A DNA stretch of 64,000 nt from Ryuthela nishihirai (taxonomy: Eukaryota > Arthropoda > Arachnida > Araneae > Heptathelidae): assembly GCA_038380435.1 (NCBI GenBank), contig JAWZYU010000034.1, positions 5,500,704-5,564,703 on the forward strand, in the 5' to 3' direction. The position numbers and the translations under genes are program-made. The notes beneath the pieces are model-generated. The model ran no database searches. It was given only the letters and a program-made list of their open reading frames with translations, and was not told the DNA's origin. This document shows positions 45,300-55,310 of this stretch, in pieces. Within the stretch, counting starts at the first letter, position 1; every line of letters starts with the position of its first letter.

Positions 45300-45480
45300 A
45301 CTTCATTTGTGTGAATAAAAATCCACATTTAAAGCTCTGTAACTCTAAAAATAGACTTTTTACAGAAAAATGCTATGGGAAATAAATTATAACTCTCAGT
45401 GAAATTTATCCAAATCTAGATTTTTAAACAATATTAATTTAATATTTAAATAGTTATTGAAGCTGAAATGTTTAACTGGA
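45300..45480. repeat. Possible half copy of the 62.2-kb foldback
   Basis: 'taaagctctgtaactctaaaaata' and 'aacaatattaatttaatattta' parallel the left arm of 62214-62755. Divergence is high. Confidence 0.4.
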
Positions 45481-45674
45481 CACGCTGCTGTTACCTTTGT
45501 CCCAAATACTGTTTTGTTATCGAATGAAACTTAAAAGCCATTACACAAACTTCTAAAATATCATCTATTTTAGGAAATGATTTATATAACTTTTGAGGTA
45601 AATTCTTATAACTAGCAATACTACTGTTGTGTTTCAGCTTTCAGAACTCTTTATTAAATATTACACAGTAATGC

Positions 45675-45912
45675 TGAATGGCCAATGTCCTCAGATGGGA
45701 CGTTAAGCAGTGCTCCATGTGTAGGAGAGCCACACCCTGTAAATGTTAAAGAATATGCTGGATGGCTTGATGGGAGACTGGCATCTATCTCCCAACAGCT
45801 TTCCAGTGTGTCCCCTCTTCCCAACCTTCTCTGAGCCTTTGGGGTCTTTGTAACCTGGCAATTTAGACAATTGTATGCAAAAAAAAGTGCCACTCAAAGG
45901 TAAAACAACCAA
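45675..45912 (+). mobile_element. SINE-A, 5'-truncated
   Basis: Body begins 'tcctcagatgggacgttaag' and ends 'aaggtaaaacaacc'. Diverged from the 53.6-kb copy; no target duplication is clear. Confidence 0.88.
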
Positions 45913-46614
45913 TCAACAACATTGTTTGAAAACGAGATTAGGTGATTTTTAAAATTTTCAATTTCCTGTGGCATTCTGCTACAAAAGGTTTATCTGAAAG
46001 TTAGGGAGCATTGAATATAACTTTTCATTTTCACAACATGGTAGGGTCCCAATATTTTAATAATTTAGAGAAATTTTTTTTACTACCAGAACAAAAACGA
46101 AAGAAGAAAAAAGGTTAAAATATGAAAATTAATAATTTGATTTCTATATGTTAATGCTAATTTATTATATACAGTGAAACCTCACTTAATGGACACCTGT
46201 CTGTAGACACTTTTGATCGGGTCCTGTCAGAAGCATTAAAAAGTGGACAGTCAAAAGGTGTTGATTTGCCTTTTCAATCCTCTCTCTTTAATAGATGCTT
46301 TGATTCTTCCAAATAAAAATTTTGGTTTCAAAGATAATATTTTACTTTGCCACTCAGCCATACCAGAATGATAGTTATTATTTGTACAAGGGATACTGAT
46401 TAATCTAATGGAAGTCTCATCTAACCTGGCACCAGCATTCATAACACTCAGTTGTGTTCTTCATAAGTAAGTGTATGGCTGTTGTCATTGATTTCAATTG
46501 TGTAGTGAATTTTTGGATGGTTTACAGAAATTTTATAGATTCAGGACCAGTTAAGGACTCAATATGTCTTGCAAGCTGTAAACTTTAAATGATAATGTAG
46601 CAGTAATAGAGCAT

Positions 46615-47640
46615 GTCAGGAAAGAAAAGTGTGGAGTTTAAAAGTTAGTTGAATGTTTCAAAATAGATCAAACTTCAGCAACATTAATCATCAAAAATCA
46701 ACTTTACTCTTAACACAGTGGTGGGAAAATGAAAGTGAAAAACAATACTGTACATTTTCTAATGGCAAAGGTTCTTTAGTGGATAAATTAATATTTGAGT
46801 GGCTGCAAGAATTGGTGTAACTCATTTTTAAGTCTCAAATGGATGCTTAGATAAGTTCCGTTGATGTCACAATATTTCCTTCAAAAGTAATTGTGGAGAG
46901 TCTGCTGATGTAAATTTTGAAACTGTTGGTGAATGGAATTATACTCTCGAAGAAAGCATATTTAACACACATAAAGAGTCAGTTTTTCTGTGCAAAACAA
47001 GGAAAAAACAATGTACCATAGAGGGGAAATATATGCCGGGGTAGCATACTTTATGAAACAAGATTCTTTAAAGTTATTGACTTACACAAATTTATTTTAA
47101 CTTGAAGAACAATACGGCATGAATGACTAGAGGCATAATGATGAAATAGTTGACCCAGTTAGATAAAAAAAAATAGAATTCCCAAAACAGACAAGTTATT
47201 CCAATTCTTGATAATAGAACATCACATCCAAAGATTAAATTAAATATTACTTGAAATGGTATTCTTGCCTCTTAGAGTCATGTACACTTCTCAGCCTCTG
47301 GATCAGTGGTTCTCAACAGAGGCATTTAAGAGATTTGTGGTGGTGTTTTCATAACTTCCTATACACTGAAAATATTTTTCCAATTAGTTTTATAGAGGAA
47401 AAAAAATCATTTAATTTACACGAAGGGGGCATTCAGCCTGAAGTGATCATACAGAATTTTAAGGTTGACAACTGTTTTTTAAACGTCTGATTTAAAAAAT
47501 AGATGATATAAATATTGGAATGAAACTTGGCAAAAATATCAGTTTGCATGATTTAGTGCAGCATAAGGTGAACACCCCTTTAGAATTAAAAACTGTTTCC
47601 AGAAAGCAGGATTCAAGTGTAATTTAATGCAATGGTTGGG
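46615..47640 (+). pseudogene. Tigger/pogo transposase pseudogene 2
   Basis: Pieces seen in order: 'KLVECFKIDQTSATLIIKNQ' (N-terminal HTH), 'VSNGCLDKFR' and 'NISFKSNCGESADVNFETVG' (second HTH, CENP-B-like), 'KESVFLCKTRKKQCTIEGKY', 'LDNRTSHPKIKLNIT' (second catalytic Asp, DN..HP), and 'LEMVFLPLRVMYTSQPLDQ' near 47280 (third acidic site). A hAT-like insertion follows exactly after this motif, and 'IKNCFQKAGFK' resumes near 47585. Stops and large deletions make it inactive. Confidence 0.88.
47304..47472. mobile_element. Small hAT-like element inside Tigger 2
   Basis: The left end is CAGTGGTTCTCAACAGAGGC. The right end, reverse-complemented, is CAGTTGTCAACCTTAAAAT. It interrupts the transposase frame after 'QPLDQ'. 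No 8-bp duplication is discernible. Confidence 0.65.
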
Positions 47641-47807
47641 TTGTTTTACCTCTGAGTGGCACTTTTTTAGCACACAATGGGCTAAATGACCAGGTTACAA
47701 GAACCCTGAAGGCTCAGAGAAGGTTGGAGGCCACAGCTTAACATCCCATCCAACAGATGGCGGTCGGTGCCCTCTACTGACCATGGGCAGGATGGGGAGC
47801 TTTGCAG
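47635..47807 (-). mobile_element. SINE-A, truncated and internally deleted, 14-bp target duplication
   Basis: AATTTAATGCAATG (47621-47634) and AATTTCATGCAATG (47808-47821) flank it. It keeps the 3' end 'gtaaaacaaccca' and part of the central domain, and lacks the tRNA head. Confidence 0.93.
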
Positions 47808-48433
47808 AATTTCATGCAATGTGATGGTGACAATACTGAAGATATATCTGATGCACCTGTACTAAATAGCTTGCTACAGAGATTAGGAAATTCAACAGCA
47901 AGTGGTGAAGAATGTTTCTATAAACTGTAACACAGTGGTAGAATGTTAAAACATTAAGCTACATTGCTAATGAATTTGCAATCAATAGAGAACATGAAGA
48001 AGAGGAAGGATGAAGTCACTAACATTTCAACGGACTTCTATGCAAGCAAAAGTTCGGACTGAAATTAAAAAGTAATTTAATTATACACAGAGAAAGTGAA
48101 AAAAAAGTTAAACAAAGTAGTTTATGATCTTTTTTTCAGCAGAAATTAAATACATATTTACATTTACTTATTAAATTTAAATTTATTATTCTATTTTTGT
48201 TGCACATATTTTATTTGTATGCCTTCAATTTGTCCGACTTGATCAAATTGGCTACACCTGTCTTAACCAGACACCTTTGTATAGCGGACACTATATTCCA
48301 TTCCACTGGTGTTTGCTTTAGGGAGGTTTCACTGTATATATATATATATTAATTTTACTTATCATTAGGATTCTCACATCTATTTTAATTAAATTACTTC
48401 CTTTTTTCATGGTTGTGAAAGTAAAAATTGCTG

Positions 48434-48659
48434 CTTAGTAAACACATAGATTACCTGTAGATATAGAATTCAATAAATACTCACATGAAAAAAATTATTG
48501 CCGATGGGGTGGGAATCGAACTCACAGCTCTCCAGATACATGCCACAGTGCTCTACCATTAAACCACCCATTGGATGATGACCCCTGGTCGGCAATAGTA
48601 TTTTTAACATGAGTATTTATTGAATTCTATATCTACAGGTAATCTGTGTATTTACTAAG
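48434..48659. mobile_element. Hairpin element carrying a tRNA-like cassette
   Basis: The arms begin CTTAGTAAACACATAGATTACC and, reverse-complemented from the right, CTTAGTAAATACACAGATTA then CC. They continue together through 'ctgtagatatagaattcaat', 'aaatactcacatg' and near 'attattgccga'. Between the arms lies a 65-bp tRNA-like sequence on the minus strand. No protein is encoded. Mobility is inferred from the second copy at 49096-49260, which sits inside a mariner gene. Confidence 0.85.
48506..48571 (-). tRNA. tRNA-like cassette inside hairpin element
   Basis: The minus strand has TGGGTGGTTTAATGGTAGAG then CAC (A box/D arm) and 'gtgagttcgattcccac' (T arm with TTCGATT loop, B box). The length of about 65 nt and the spacing fit a tRNA gene with a poor anticodon arm, and the acceptor pairing (GGGTGG with CCACCC shifted) is imperfect. 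It is likely tRNA-derived; whether it is transcribed is unknown. Confidence 0.5.
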
Positions 48660-48824
48660 GATGGATTTTTCATAAATAACGTTTAAGTGTGAGTGACTTC
48701 CTCATTAATATCCGATTCATTAGCAACAGTTGGAAAATAATAAGTTGCCTTTCCTGAGTATAGATGGTGCAAGGTCTGCCACATTCAGCGAAAGATTTGT
48801 AGGTCACATCATGGAAGCAAATAT

Positions 48825-48952
48825 GTGCACAGGGTATGGTTCTCCTGAACAAAGGGCCATGGCTTAACATCCCATTCGAAGGACGGTGGCCTTCCAAGCC
48901 CATAGGTGTCCCCTACTGACTGTGGGCAGGGTCAGGAATTTTGCAGAGATAA
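48825..48952 (-). mobile_element. SINE-A fragment
   Basis: 'gtgcacagggtatgg', 'ccatggcttaacatcccatt', 'ggtgtcccctactgactgtg' and 'ttttgcagagataa' match the reverse of the SINE centre. Both ends are missing. Confidence 0.88.
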
Positions 48953-48959
48953 TTCGATT

Positions 48960-49662
48960 TTTGAATAGACGGTAAATAGTGCAGGATACCAAGATATCAT
49001 CACACAGTTCATTGCCCTCTTAAAGTTGATGAATGTGATTGCTGGTTGCAGCAAGACAGTGCTGCATGTCAAATGAATGCTTCCATTTACTGAATGCGTT
49101 TACTTATTACATTTAAACAGATTACCTGTAGATATAGAATTCAATAAATATTCACATGAAAAAATTATTGCTGACGGGGCGGGAATGAAATTTTTTTCAT
49201 GTGAGTATTTATTGAATTCTATATCTACAGGTAATCTCTTTAAATGTAATAAGTAAATGCATGCAGTTTTTGCAAGAGTCATTTCAAAAGGCTTGGGGCC
49301 ACCAAGATCACCAGATTTGTCACCTGCAGATTTCTTTCTCTGGGGGTATCTCAAAGGAGTTGTGTTTCAAAAAAATCCTCACACACTGATGAGCTCAAGA
49401 TGAATATTACAAAAGCAATCACAAATACCAGTCTTCAGGTGTTTCACAAGGTGGAATCAAAAGTGGTAAAAAAAAAGCTTGCATCTGCATTCATGAACAA
49501 GGAGGCTACTTTCAATGTTGTAATGACATTTATATTCTTCCTTTATTAGAAAGGTCAGATTATAGCTTATGTTTGTAGCTGTTTAATTTTATATATGATT
49601 ATTATTAACCTTGCAAAATATGCATGTTTATTTGGGTTGAATAACTTTTTGATCACCCTGTA
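48960..49662 (+). mobile_element. Mariner-like fragment with a hairpin element inserted
   Basis: Coding remains: 'LQQDSAACQMNASIY' near 49050, then after the hairpin 'MQFLQESFQKAWGPPRSPDL' and 'SPADFFLWGYLKGVVFQKNP' (49260-49380), the C-terminal catalytic block of arthropod mariner-type transposases. The right end 'aactttttgatcaccctgta' is a typical mariner TIR. The left TIR is missing. Confidence 0.82.
49096..49260. mobile_element. Hairpin element, cassette-less copy, in mariner
   Basis: The arms GCGTTTACTTATTACATTTA then AA and, reverse-complemented, GCATTTACTTATTACATTTA then AA continue into AGATTACCTGTAGATATAGA and 'attcaataaatattcacatg'. The centre is only 'ttattgctgacggggcggga', the start of the tRNA-like cassette, which is otherwise deleted. 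'atgc' repeats at both flanks. Removing it restores mariner coding continuity. Confidence 0.9.
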
Positions 49663-50029
49663 GATTACAGCCTCATCACCTTGAAAGATTTTAATGTTCA
49701 CATTTCTTTTTAATGCTTTTAAAGCCTTAATTTATTTTTTCCATGGTCCTGTGCTCCTGTTTGTTTTGTGGTTAATTCTATACTAGATAAATAAAAAAAT
49801 TCACAATTTTCTTGTTTTATGCCATTTATTGTTTTGTTGGTTTTCAAGTTAGTGTTCAAACAAGATTACTGTTTTACAATTTCCTTTTTAAGAATAGAAA
49901 AAAAAAAATTGCTGAATTATTGGATGAAATTTAATTGAAGGTACATGTTAAGTATAAATATTGCTTATATGCTTGTAACTCTATTTTCTGACATTTTTGC
50001 AAGTTTTCAGATTACTGTATTTAAAAACT
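49663..50029. other. Unassigned AT-rich DNA
   Basis: Nothing recognised. Confidence 0.4.
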
Positions 50030-50400
50030 TTGGCAAAATCTAAATTTCTATGTAAATAGTGATCAGATTCTTATACATGTGCCAGCCACCTAACTCAACA
50101 TCAATCAAGACCTGATAAAGCATTTTCTTGAACACTTTTTTTGCCACTACTTTTCCATGCAACTAGACCTGTAGACTTTCTAAAGTTTAATATTTTGCAA
50201 AAAATCATTCTTTAAAAACAATTGAAAGTCATTCACCTTGCCTAGAGCAATATTCAGGATTGACTTTTTAATATGATATAACAATTAATAATTCAAAGAT
50301 GTAATTTATTTGGAGAATGTTTTAAGTTCTAATTACCAACAGTGAAATTGTGCACATTAAATTTATAACTAACCACTATGCGCCACCTTCAGTACAATAA
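50030..50400 (+). repeat. Dispersed repeat R2, copy 2
   Basis: Inverted relative to 44700-45100. Blocks 'gtgccagccacctaactcaa', 'tttctaaagtttaat' and 'caggattgactttttaatat' correspond. Confidence 0.65.
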
Positions 50401-50468
50401 TAACTCTTACAGGTAGTTAAACAGATTTAAGCAATAAATGTATTTAAAAATTTACTTACCTGTTGTGG

Positions 50469-50729
50469 CAGCAGTTCCCAGACTGTGGTCTGCAATGATA
50501 ATTAGAGTTGTATATTTTGTTCAATGTCACTAAATATTAATTTTGGGAGGCAAAAATTTACTTATTTTTATTTTTTAAAAGTACTTCCATCTTGTATCAA
50601 ACAGTATACTAAAATTATATCTGAATAAATATGACCAATGGGGGAAAACATTTTTATCTATTGGTGGTCAAAGATGTCAAAATTAAGACTAATATTAGTC
50701 TGCTAGTGAAAATGTTTGGGAACTGTTAC
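50469..50729. mobile_element. hAT-like MITE
   Basis: The left end CAGCAGTTCCCAGACTGTGG and the reverse-complemented right end AACAGTTCCCAAACATTTTC resemble hAT termini. 'gtctgc' and 'gcagac' also pair near the ends. No target duplication was found. Confidence 0.62.
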
Positions 50730-51467
50730 AAATGGTCTAGTTTTGGCAAACACAATTTTAATTAACTCACTTTTTGAAAATAATAAGCCAATTTTTGTAA
50801 ATATTTACATAAAATATTTATATCTACACTAACCATGAATAAAGAGACAAGTTAAAAAACAATTTGGAACACTAAATTAAAAGCAATTTTATTCCAATAT
50901 ATCATACAATCATTCTGAAAAACAGATCTATAATGCTCATGAAACTTAAAATGATATTACTTGAATGCAATAGAAATTTTAGTCCTGCATGTTTGAACAG
51001 AGTTACTTTTATAAATTTTGTCAGAGAGATTTTTTAAAAGTTTTACTGTTGGTAAAATGGCATTAATTTTATCAATTTTGCTAAGTAATTTTTTTCCCAT
51101 TTTATCATTACCAAGGTTGCAAATGATTAGATTTTGCATTATTTTTCCAAAAGCTTTGTGGAACACCTAGGATTAGTGGTCCAATATAGGGAGAGGTTGG
51201 GAAACAATGTCCATGAATGCCATGTTTGGGCTCAGTGATGTTACCATCAGAGAGCCAAACAGTAAAAGGGACATATTTAAATTAAAATTCCTTAAAGTAA
51301 CAAAATATTACTCCAAAAAAAAAAAACTACTAAGGCTACTTTCTTCCTGTATGAGAATTAGAGAAGCAAGATAATCAATCCTTCTAAACACATTCATGAT
51401 ATCAAAGAGCACAAACATGGCACTTCTCCGCTCTGTTTGCCAACCTCTTACTATAAAAAATACCCCT
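50730..51467. other. Unassigned AT-rich DNA
   Basis: The minus frame 50957-51166 has no motif. Nothing else recognised. Confidence 0.4.
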
Positions 51468-51590
51468 CAAGCACACAGCTTGCCACAGAGGTCTGACAGG
51501 AGCCTGTCAGTTTATATGCCATAGCAGAAGGTCTGTGAGGATGTGCTTTCGAGGGTTAAATAAATACCATGCAATGCTTTCCAAGTGATG
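51468..51590 (-). mobile_element. SINE-B fragment
   Basis: Reverse complement matches 55195-55310: 'acatcctcacagac', 'tatggcatataaactg', 'gtcagacctctg' and 'tgaggggtatttttt'. The tRNA-like head is missing. Confidence 0.8.
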
Positions 51591-52151
51591 ATAGGGTTAT
51601 TATGCCATACACTATGAAAAATAACTAATCAATATGCACTGAAATAATTTTTCTTGATATTTAAACTTACCTACTCATTCACGGTTGGTGAAGGCATATG
51701 CTTTGGAATCATTAATATACCTTTTAAATTAATGTGTCAGCAAAAACTAGACCATAGCAAAGTAAATTTAAATACATTTATTATTTATTATATGGAAACT
51801 ACTCACAGTTACTAATATTTTGATTGGCAACATCTCATTATACCTAATATTTTCAAAATATGATTCAGTTGTAAACTTACAACCATGAATTGGTCTTCTA
51901 TTTTTCTGGATCATGGATTTTCAAAAACTGACCCACTAATATTTACAGAGTACATATAAAACATTTCTATATATCCTAGTAGTGTTTATTTTTTTTCTAG
52001 ATCTTAAACTCAATATATATATAATCAATCTCAGCTTTTAAAATAACAATATGGATAAAAAATGCTGAATGACTAAGCTTATCAACAGAAAATAGCTTTA
52101 AGCACTCCTACTAAAGAATATTACTTTCTTTACACTTGGTTAAACTCAAGC
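51591..52151. other. Unassigned AT-rich DNA
   Basis: Nothing recognised. Confidence 0.4.
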
Positions 52152-52163
52152 TAAACATCAGGC

Positions 52164-52207
52164 TTGGGTTATTTTACCTATGAGTGGCACTTTTTTGCAC
52201 ACAATAT
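52164..52207 (-). mobile_element. Ultra-short SINE-A insertion (44 bp) with 12-bp duplication
   Basis: TAAACATCAGGC flanks it (52152-52163 and 52208-52219). The insert is just the last 44 bp of the SINE 3' end, from the 'tgtgcaaaaaagtgcc' segment to 'ggtaaaataaccc' on the minus strand. Confidence 0.93.
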
Positions 52208-52219
52208 TAAACATCAGGC

Positions 52220-52852
52220 CTTAGCAACAAATTAAGTTTTTAATGCAGGATTCCCAAAGAGAAAAATGCATTTTTCAAAAATATTAATGTTAATTATTAT
52301 AAAAAATCAAGTTTTCAGTAATTGTAAGTTATGTGACCTATTATTTAGTGCTGTCTTTTGATAAGTTCGCAAATGAAACTTTCAATTTTTCACTAATTCA
52401 CTACAGCATTTAACATTTTTGTTTAATCTCCAGATTATCATATCCTCAGTATACAAGTTTCACAACTGTTTTTGAGAAAGTTTGCAATATCAGTAAAAGA
52501 TTCTCCAAACTGTAATGATTGCCAGCAATCCAACATGGATATAAGACTATGCTTTTGAGCACTTTATATTTTTTCTTCCTTTTTACAATTTTTCATGTTA
52601 ACTTCATTATTTTTCTTTATTAATCACAATTCTATATATATTATAGAAAGGTAATCAGTGATAGTTTTGTAAGAGACAAAAGGTATTCTTAGAAAAACTC
52701 AATCAAATCTTGTGTCTAATAATTATTTTTATATGGCAACAGTAAACATCATACAGTAAAAAAAAATGGTGTTTTACACATTTACAGCTTTCAGCAAAAA
52801 TAAGCAAATAAAATAATAATTAGCATCAGGAAAGGATGTTTCGGTAACATAA
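52220..52852. other. Unassigned AT-rich DNA
   Basis: Nothing recognised. Confidence 0.4.
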
Positions 52853-53485
52853 TTTAATCATTCACAAATAGTGCTGTTACATTAAAGTAATCTATAACCT
52901 ATTAATTCTCAAGTCATGAGGAGTGCAAAAAGGTTATTGAACATGAGTGTATACAGCTTTGGCTCTAAGCCAATATTAATTAGTATCAACTCATCTTTAA
53001 AGCTCTTAATTATTATATAACCCTAAGATATATACTCCAAAAGTAAACTAGAGCAAATAATAAGATAAAATTAGTTACCAGTACCTGGTGGTTGGTACAT
53101 CTGCAATGGAGATCACATCGAAATGATGTATGCATTTAGCAGATGTTACAATGCGTAGTTGATGTAATTACATGCATTGTAACATCTACTAAATGCATAC
53201 ATCACTTCGATGTCATCTCCATCACAGATGTACCACCAGCCACCAAGTACTGGTAACTAATTTCATCTTATTATTTGCTCTAGTTTACTTTTGGGGTATA
53301 TAACAAAGGATATATCTTAGGGCTATACATAAATAAGAGCTTTAAAGATGAATTGATACTAATTAATATTGGCTTAGAGCCAAAGCTGTATACAGTCATG
53401 TTCATTAACCTTTTGCACTCATGACTTGAGAATTAATAGGTTATAGATGACTTTAATGTAACAGCACTATTCGTGAATGATTAAA
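52853..53485. repeat. 630-bp near-perfect palindrome
   Basis: The arms run from 'tttaatcattcac' to 'gtgaatgattaaa'. Paired blocks include 'ctattaattctcaagtcatg'/'catgacttgagaattaatag', 'agctttggctctaagccaat'/'attggcttagagccaaagct' and 'atgcatttagcagatgttac'/'gtaacatctactaaatgcat'. The spacer at about 53157-53170 is only a few bases. Differences between arms are few. Confidence 0.93.
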
Positions 53486-53560
53486 CTTTACTTAGCTAGC
53501 TGTGTTTATTATTATTTAATGTTTCATTAAATAATGTATGATGCAAACTCCCTAAATTTT

Positions 53561-53943
53561 TGGGCGGGGGTGGCTCAGTCGGTAGCGCGCCAGGCTCGTA
53601 ATCTGTAGTTCCCAGGTTCGAGTCCCAGCTGGGTCAGCGTTGAGATTTATCTCCGCAAAATTCCCCGCCCTGCCCACGGTCAGTAGGGGACACCGATGGG
53701 CTTGGAAAGGCCGCCGCCCGTCGGATGGGACGTTAAGCCGTGGCCCCGTGTGCGGGAGACCCATACCCTGTGCACGTTAAAGAACACGCTGGATGGCCTT
53801 GACGGGAGGCTACCATCTGTCTTCCAACAGCTATTCCAGTGGGTCCCCTCCCCCAACCTTCTCTGAGCCTTCGGGGTCCATGTGACCTGGCCATTTAGCC
53901 CATGGTGTGCAAAAAAGTGCCGCTTAGAGGTAAAACAACCCAA
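53561..53943 (+). mobile_element. SINE-A, best full-length copy in the window
   Basis: CCCTAAATTTT flanks it (53550-53560 and 53944-53954). The head has an A box (TGGCTCAGTCGG) and B box (GGTTCGAGTCC) separated by about 35 bp, as in tRNA promoters for RNA polymerase III. The body carries GATGGGACGTTAAGCCGTGG and GTGCACGTTAAAGAACAC, which resemble central domains shared by invertebrate SINEs (family knowledge, not searched). The 3' end is 'aggtaaaacaacccaac' with no poly-A. GC-rich and CpG-rich compared with surroundings. Confidence 0.96.
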
Positions 53944-54228
53944 CCCTAAATTTTCCATTAAGATTTATTGCAGCAAGTGGTTCAGTGCAATACTCCTCCC
54001 CCCGGGCAAAAATAGACTGTGGAGACCCCCCAACAAGTTTTAAGTTTAATACTTTGAGTTTTCTGGTAATATATTTTGGCTTCTAATAGTTAAACCTACA
54101 TAATACACACACTGCAGTCTGCTTGGTAGTTGCATTATTTTGTCTGTTTTATCTTCTGTGCACCTGATCTTGAGTATGTGTAGTGTGAGAAGAAGCATTG
54201 CAAAGAACTAAGTTGTTGTAGAGTAAAT

Positions 54229-54915
54229 CAGTGCTTCTTAAACTATTTTATTTCCTATACCCCAGACAACAGATATACAGGAATGGATCTAGGGGGAGGG
54301 GAGCAAGAGAACCATGCCCTCTTCAGAATGCTAATAAGGGTAATAGAGACAAAAATTATTAAACATATTTAAATTTAATGCATTTTTCAAGATTTTTTAA
54401 AGACCTATAAAATGAAAGGAGAAATGCTAAACTGCATTGGAAATCGTCTTTTGTCAATGTTTACATTTCACTGGCTCGATTGTGTCCCCCCAACACCTCC
54501 TACAACAGAAAGCCAGAGGACCAAATTTATGACGTCAGTTTAAGAAGTCGTACCATATAGACACTTCTTATATATTTTATTCTAACATTATTACTGGTAG
54601 ATTCTGTGCTAATCTTTATACTAATGTTGTCTATAAAAATATTTTATTTAGGAGAAAATTTATTTGCATTAATTAGCATTATTATATTTGATAATAAATA
54701 TAAGTAATTTTCTTTCTAAAAAAATATATTTATAGATAAACATTAGTATAAAGATTAGTACAAGAGTTCACCAGTAATAATATTAAAATAAAAATTTTAA
54801 GAATTGTTTTTATAGTAGGACTACTTAAGTAACATAAAAAATTTAGTACATCAGCCTTCTCTTATAGGAGGTGTTGTTCCCCCATCAGACCAATCCACCA
54901 TAGTTTGAGAAACAC
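54229..54915. mobile_element. hAT-like non-autonomous element
   Basis: The left end CAGTGCTTCTTAAACTATTT and the reverse-complemented right end CAGTGTTTCTCAAACTATGG pair well and are of hAT type. There is no transposase, and an inner inverted repeat (54575-54795) is nested within. Confidence 0.75.
54575..54795. repeat. Inverted-repeat element nested in the hAT-like element
   Basis: 'ttactggt' then 'gctaatctttatactaatgt' on the left pairs with 'acattagtataaagattagt' then 'accagtaa' on the right. Arms are about 80 bp, AT-rich. Confidence 0.85.
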
Positions 54916-54919
54916 TGTC

Positions 54920-55089
54920 CTCAATCACAAGAAGAAAGGAATTGGTACACATTGCATTAATTTGGCTATTTCTTGAGATATCAGAAGTTTTAATGTTATA
55001 ATTCTATGAAACTGAATGTTAATGCATATTTCTTTTGATTAGGAGATAAAAATTCATCAATTTGTGGTCATTACAAGCAGAGTGACTAT
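54920..55089. other. Unassigned DNA
   Basis: Nothing recognised. Confidence 0.4.
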
Positions 55090-55310
55090 TTTAGAGTAAC
55101 TGTGGCCAAGTGGTTAGCACACTTGGCTACTGATCAATGGGATCTGGGTTTGAGCCCCAATTAAGGTATGGATGTTTACACTGATTTTCTGCTGAGGTTC
55201 TACATCCTCACAGACTAGTGTCTCTGTTTATATTATGGCATATAAACTGTCAGGCTTGTCAGACCTCTGATACAATCAGCTGCTTTTGAGGGTATTTTTT
55301 TTTTCAATAA
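55090..55310 (+). mobile_element. SINE-B, most complete copy
   Basis: tRNA-like head: 'gtggccaagtggttagca' (A box) and 'gggtttgagcccc' (B box). The body follows with 'tacatcctcacagact', 'tatggcatataaactgtcag' and 'gacctctg', ending in a T-rich tail near 55300. Shares no obvious body with SINE-A. Confidence 0.82.

Larger units (their letters stand above)
46172..48334 (+). mobile_element. Tigger/pogo transposon 2 with nested insertions
   Basis: TA (46170-46171) then CAGTGAAACCTCACTTAATG. The right end, reverse-complemented, is CAGTGAAACCTCCCTAAAGC, followed by TA (48335-48336). The outer 30 bp and further subterminal blocks match (GACACCTGTCT / GGTGTCTGGTT). It contains a decayed transposase, a hAT-like insertion and a SINE. 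Confidence 0.92.

Noticed and set aside
50432..50461. Possible 30-bp micro-exon on the minus strand with an excellent GTAAGT donor and CAG acceptor
   Set aside because: It overlaps the terminus of a hAT-like element (CAGCAGTTCCCAGACTGTGG), has no MTA similarity, and such short matches to splice signals are common by chance.
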